From the NCBI GenBank assembly GCA_027013765.1, contig JALWGG010000057.1, forward strand, positions 1 through 5,141: DNA of 5,141 nt, written 5' to 3'. Each line of letters begins with the position of its first letter. The first letter of the stretch is position 1. Below the pieces are notes generated by a model. It made no database searches. It was not told the origin of the DNA and saw only the letters and a program-made list of their open reading frames with translations. The translations under genes and the position numbers were made by a program. The DNA is from Acidilobaceae archaeon (GTDB lineage: Archaea; Thermoproteota; Thermoprotei_A; Sulfolobales; Acidilobaceae). Below are positions 4,929 through 5,141 of the stretch, piece after piece.

Positions 4929-5006
4929 TGGTGGGCCCGCGGGGATTTGAACCCCGGACCTCCGCCGTGTGAGGGCGGCGTCCTGACCAGGCTAGACGAC
5001 GGGCCC
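4929..5006 (-). tRNA. tRNA-Val (anticodon CAC)
   Basis: It folds into a full cloverleaf. Acceptor GGGCCCG pairs with CGGGCCC. The D-arm GTCT/GGAC has GG at 18-19. Anticodon stem CCGCC/GGCGG encloses the loop CTCACAC, with CAC (valine, codon GUG) at 4971-4969 and T33 before it. T-arm CGGGG/CCCCG encloses TTCAAAT. Discriminator A73 (4932) is followed by an encoded CCA (4931-4929). The body is 75 bases without intron. Its 3' end faces the three TA units, whose distal ends carry copies of its 3' part, which makes it the likely integration target restored after each insertion. Confidence 0.95.
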
Positions 5007-5010
5007 TTGG

Positions 5011-5024
5011 GGGGCCTGTGCCCC
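5011..5024 (-). other. GC hairpin in the tRNA-Val leader
   Basis: GGGGC and GCCCC flank a 4-base loop, four bases before the mature tRNA 5' end. It could guide RNase P or simply keep the G/C-rich leader from pairing with the acceptor GGGCCCG. Function is a guess. Confidence 0.3.
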
Positions 5025-5052
5025 GTCCATTCATGGTATGCGGTTGCTATGG

Positions 5053-5060
5053 CTATTAAG
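5053..5060 (-). promoter_or_regulatory. TATA box of tRNA-Val
   Basis: Minus-strand CTTAATAG within GACTTAATAGCC lies ~47 bases before the mature 5' end, predicting a start near 5030 and a ~24-base leader. It is the best AT-rich element upstream. Confidence 0.4.
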
Positions 5061-5108
5061 TCTTTCAGGGTTGTGGCGTTGTCTGGGTGGTGTTCTTTGT
5101 TGGTTTGG

Positions 5109-5141
5109 TTATGCTAGTTCTTGTAGGGGTTTGTTCTTGTA
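5109..5141 (-). CDS. Possible 3' end of a minus-strand gene (partial)
   Basis: One minus-strand frame enters from the edge and reads YKNKPLQELA before TAA at 5111-5109. The AC-rich, G-poor style resembles the end of the STAND gene (QQLAKEHNLN). Ten codons prove nothing, and another minus frame is also open here. Sequence beyond the window is needed. Confidence 0.2.
   Translation of the reverse strand, partial: YKNKPLQELA

Noticed and set aside
4920..5117. 65-residue plus-strand open frame
   Set aside because: It is translated across the antisense strand of tRNA-Val, a familiar false gene.

Overview
The window looks like chromosomal DNA of a hyperthermophilic crenarchaeon (Thermoproteota, perhaps Desulfurococcales; the order is a guess). 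The signs are TATA-type promoters, GGTG/GGAGG ribosome binding sites, unusually frequent TTG starts, heavy AGG/ATA codon use, archaeal toxin-antitoxin (TA) families and a tRNA gene with an encoded CCA end.

Layout. Positions 1-99 are probably the 3' end of an unidentified plus-strand gene. A promoter with an 18-bp palindrome at the predicted transcription start leads into a large plus-strand gene (160-2502). It encodes a STAND-type signal-transduction ATPase: N-terminal winged helix-turn-helix, P-loop NTPase, second winged helix, and a long TPR-like helical array. After it comes an AC-rich, gene-free stretch (2503-2803), and then all genes run on the minus strand. From high to low coordinates these are an intact tRNA-Val(CAC) (5006-4929), an AF2212-like antitoxin with a MazF/PemK-like toxin (4846-4333), a VapB-like antitoxin with a PIN-domain VapC toxin (4155-3545), and a RelB-like antitoxin with a RelE toxin (3279-2804). 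The far right end (5109-5141) may be the tail of another minus-strand gene.

Main observation. Behind each TA pair lies a fragment of the 3' end of a tRNA (at 4244-4275, 3346-3383 and 2625-2654). All three have the same orientation as the tRNA-Val and align to its CCA, acceptor 3' strand and T-arm. The region therefore reads as three tandem units of about 0.7-0.9 kb, each carrying one two-gene TA operon of a different toxin fold, stacked downstream of one tRNA gene. This is the footprint expected from serial site-specific integration at a tRNA 3' end. No integrase gene is visible. The two distal units also share a diverged repeat of about 160 bp next to their tRNA fragment. The fragment furthest from the tRNA is the most decayed, and nearly all differences are G:C to A:T transitions.

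How the genes may work together. Each TA operon has the antitoxin first and a toxin that overlaps or follows within 5 bp, so each is probably autoregulated and acts in element maintenance or stress/phage response. The STAND protein has the architecture of a ligand-sensing regulator or defence ATPase. Any functional link between it and the TA island is conjecture.
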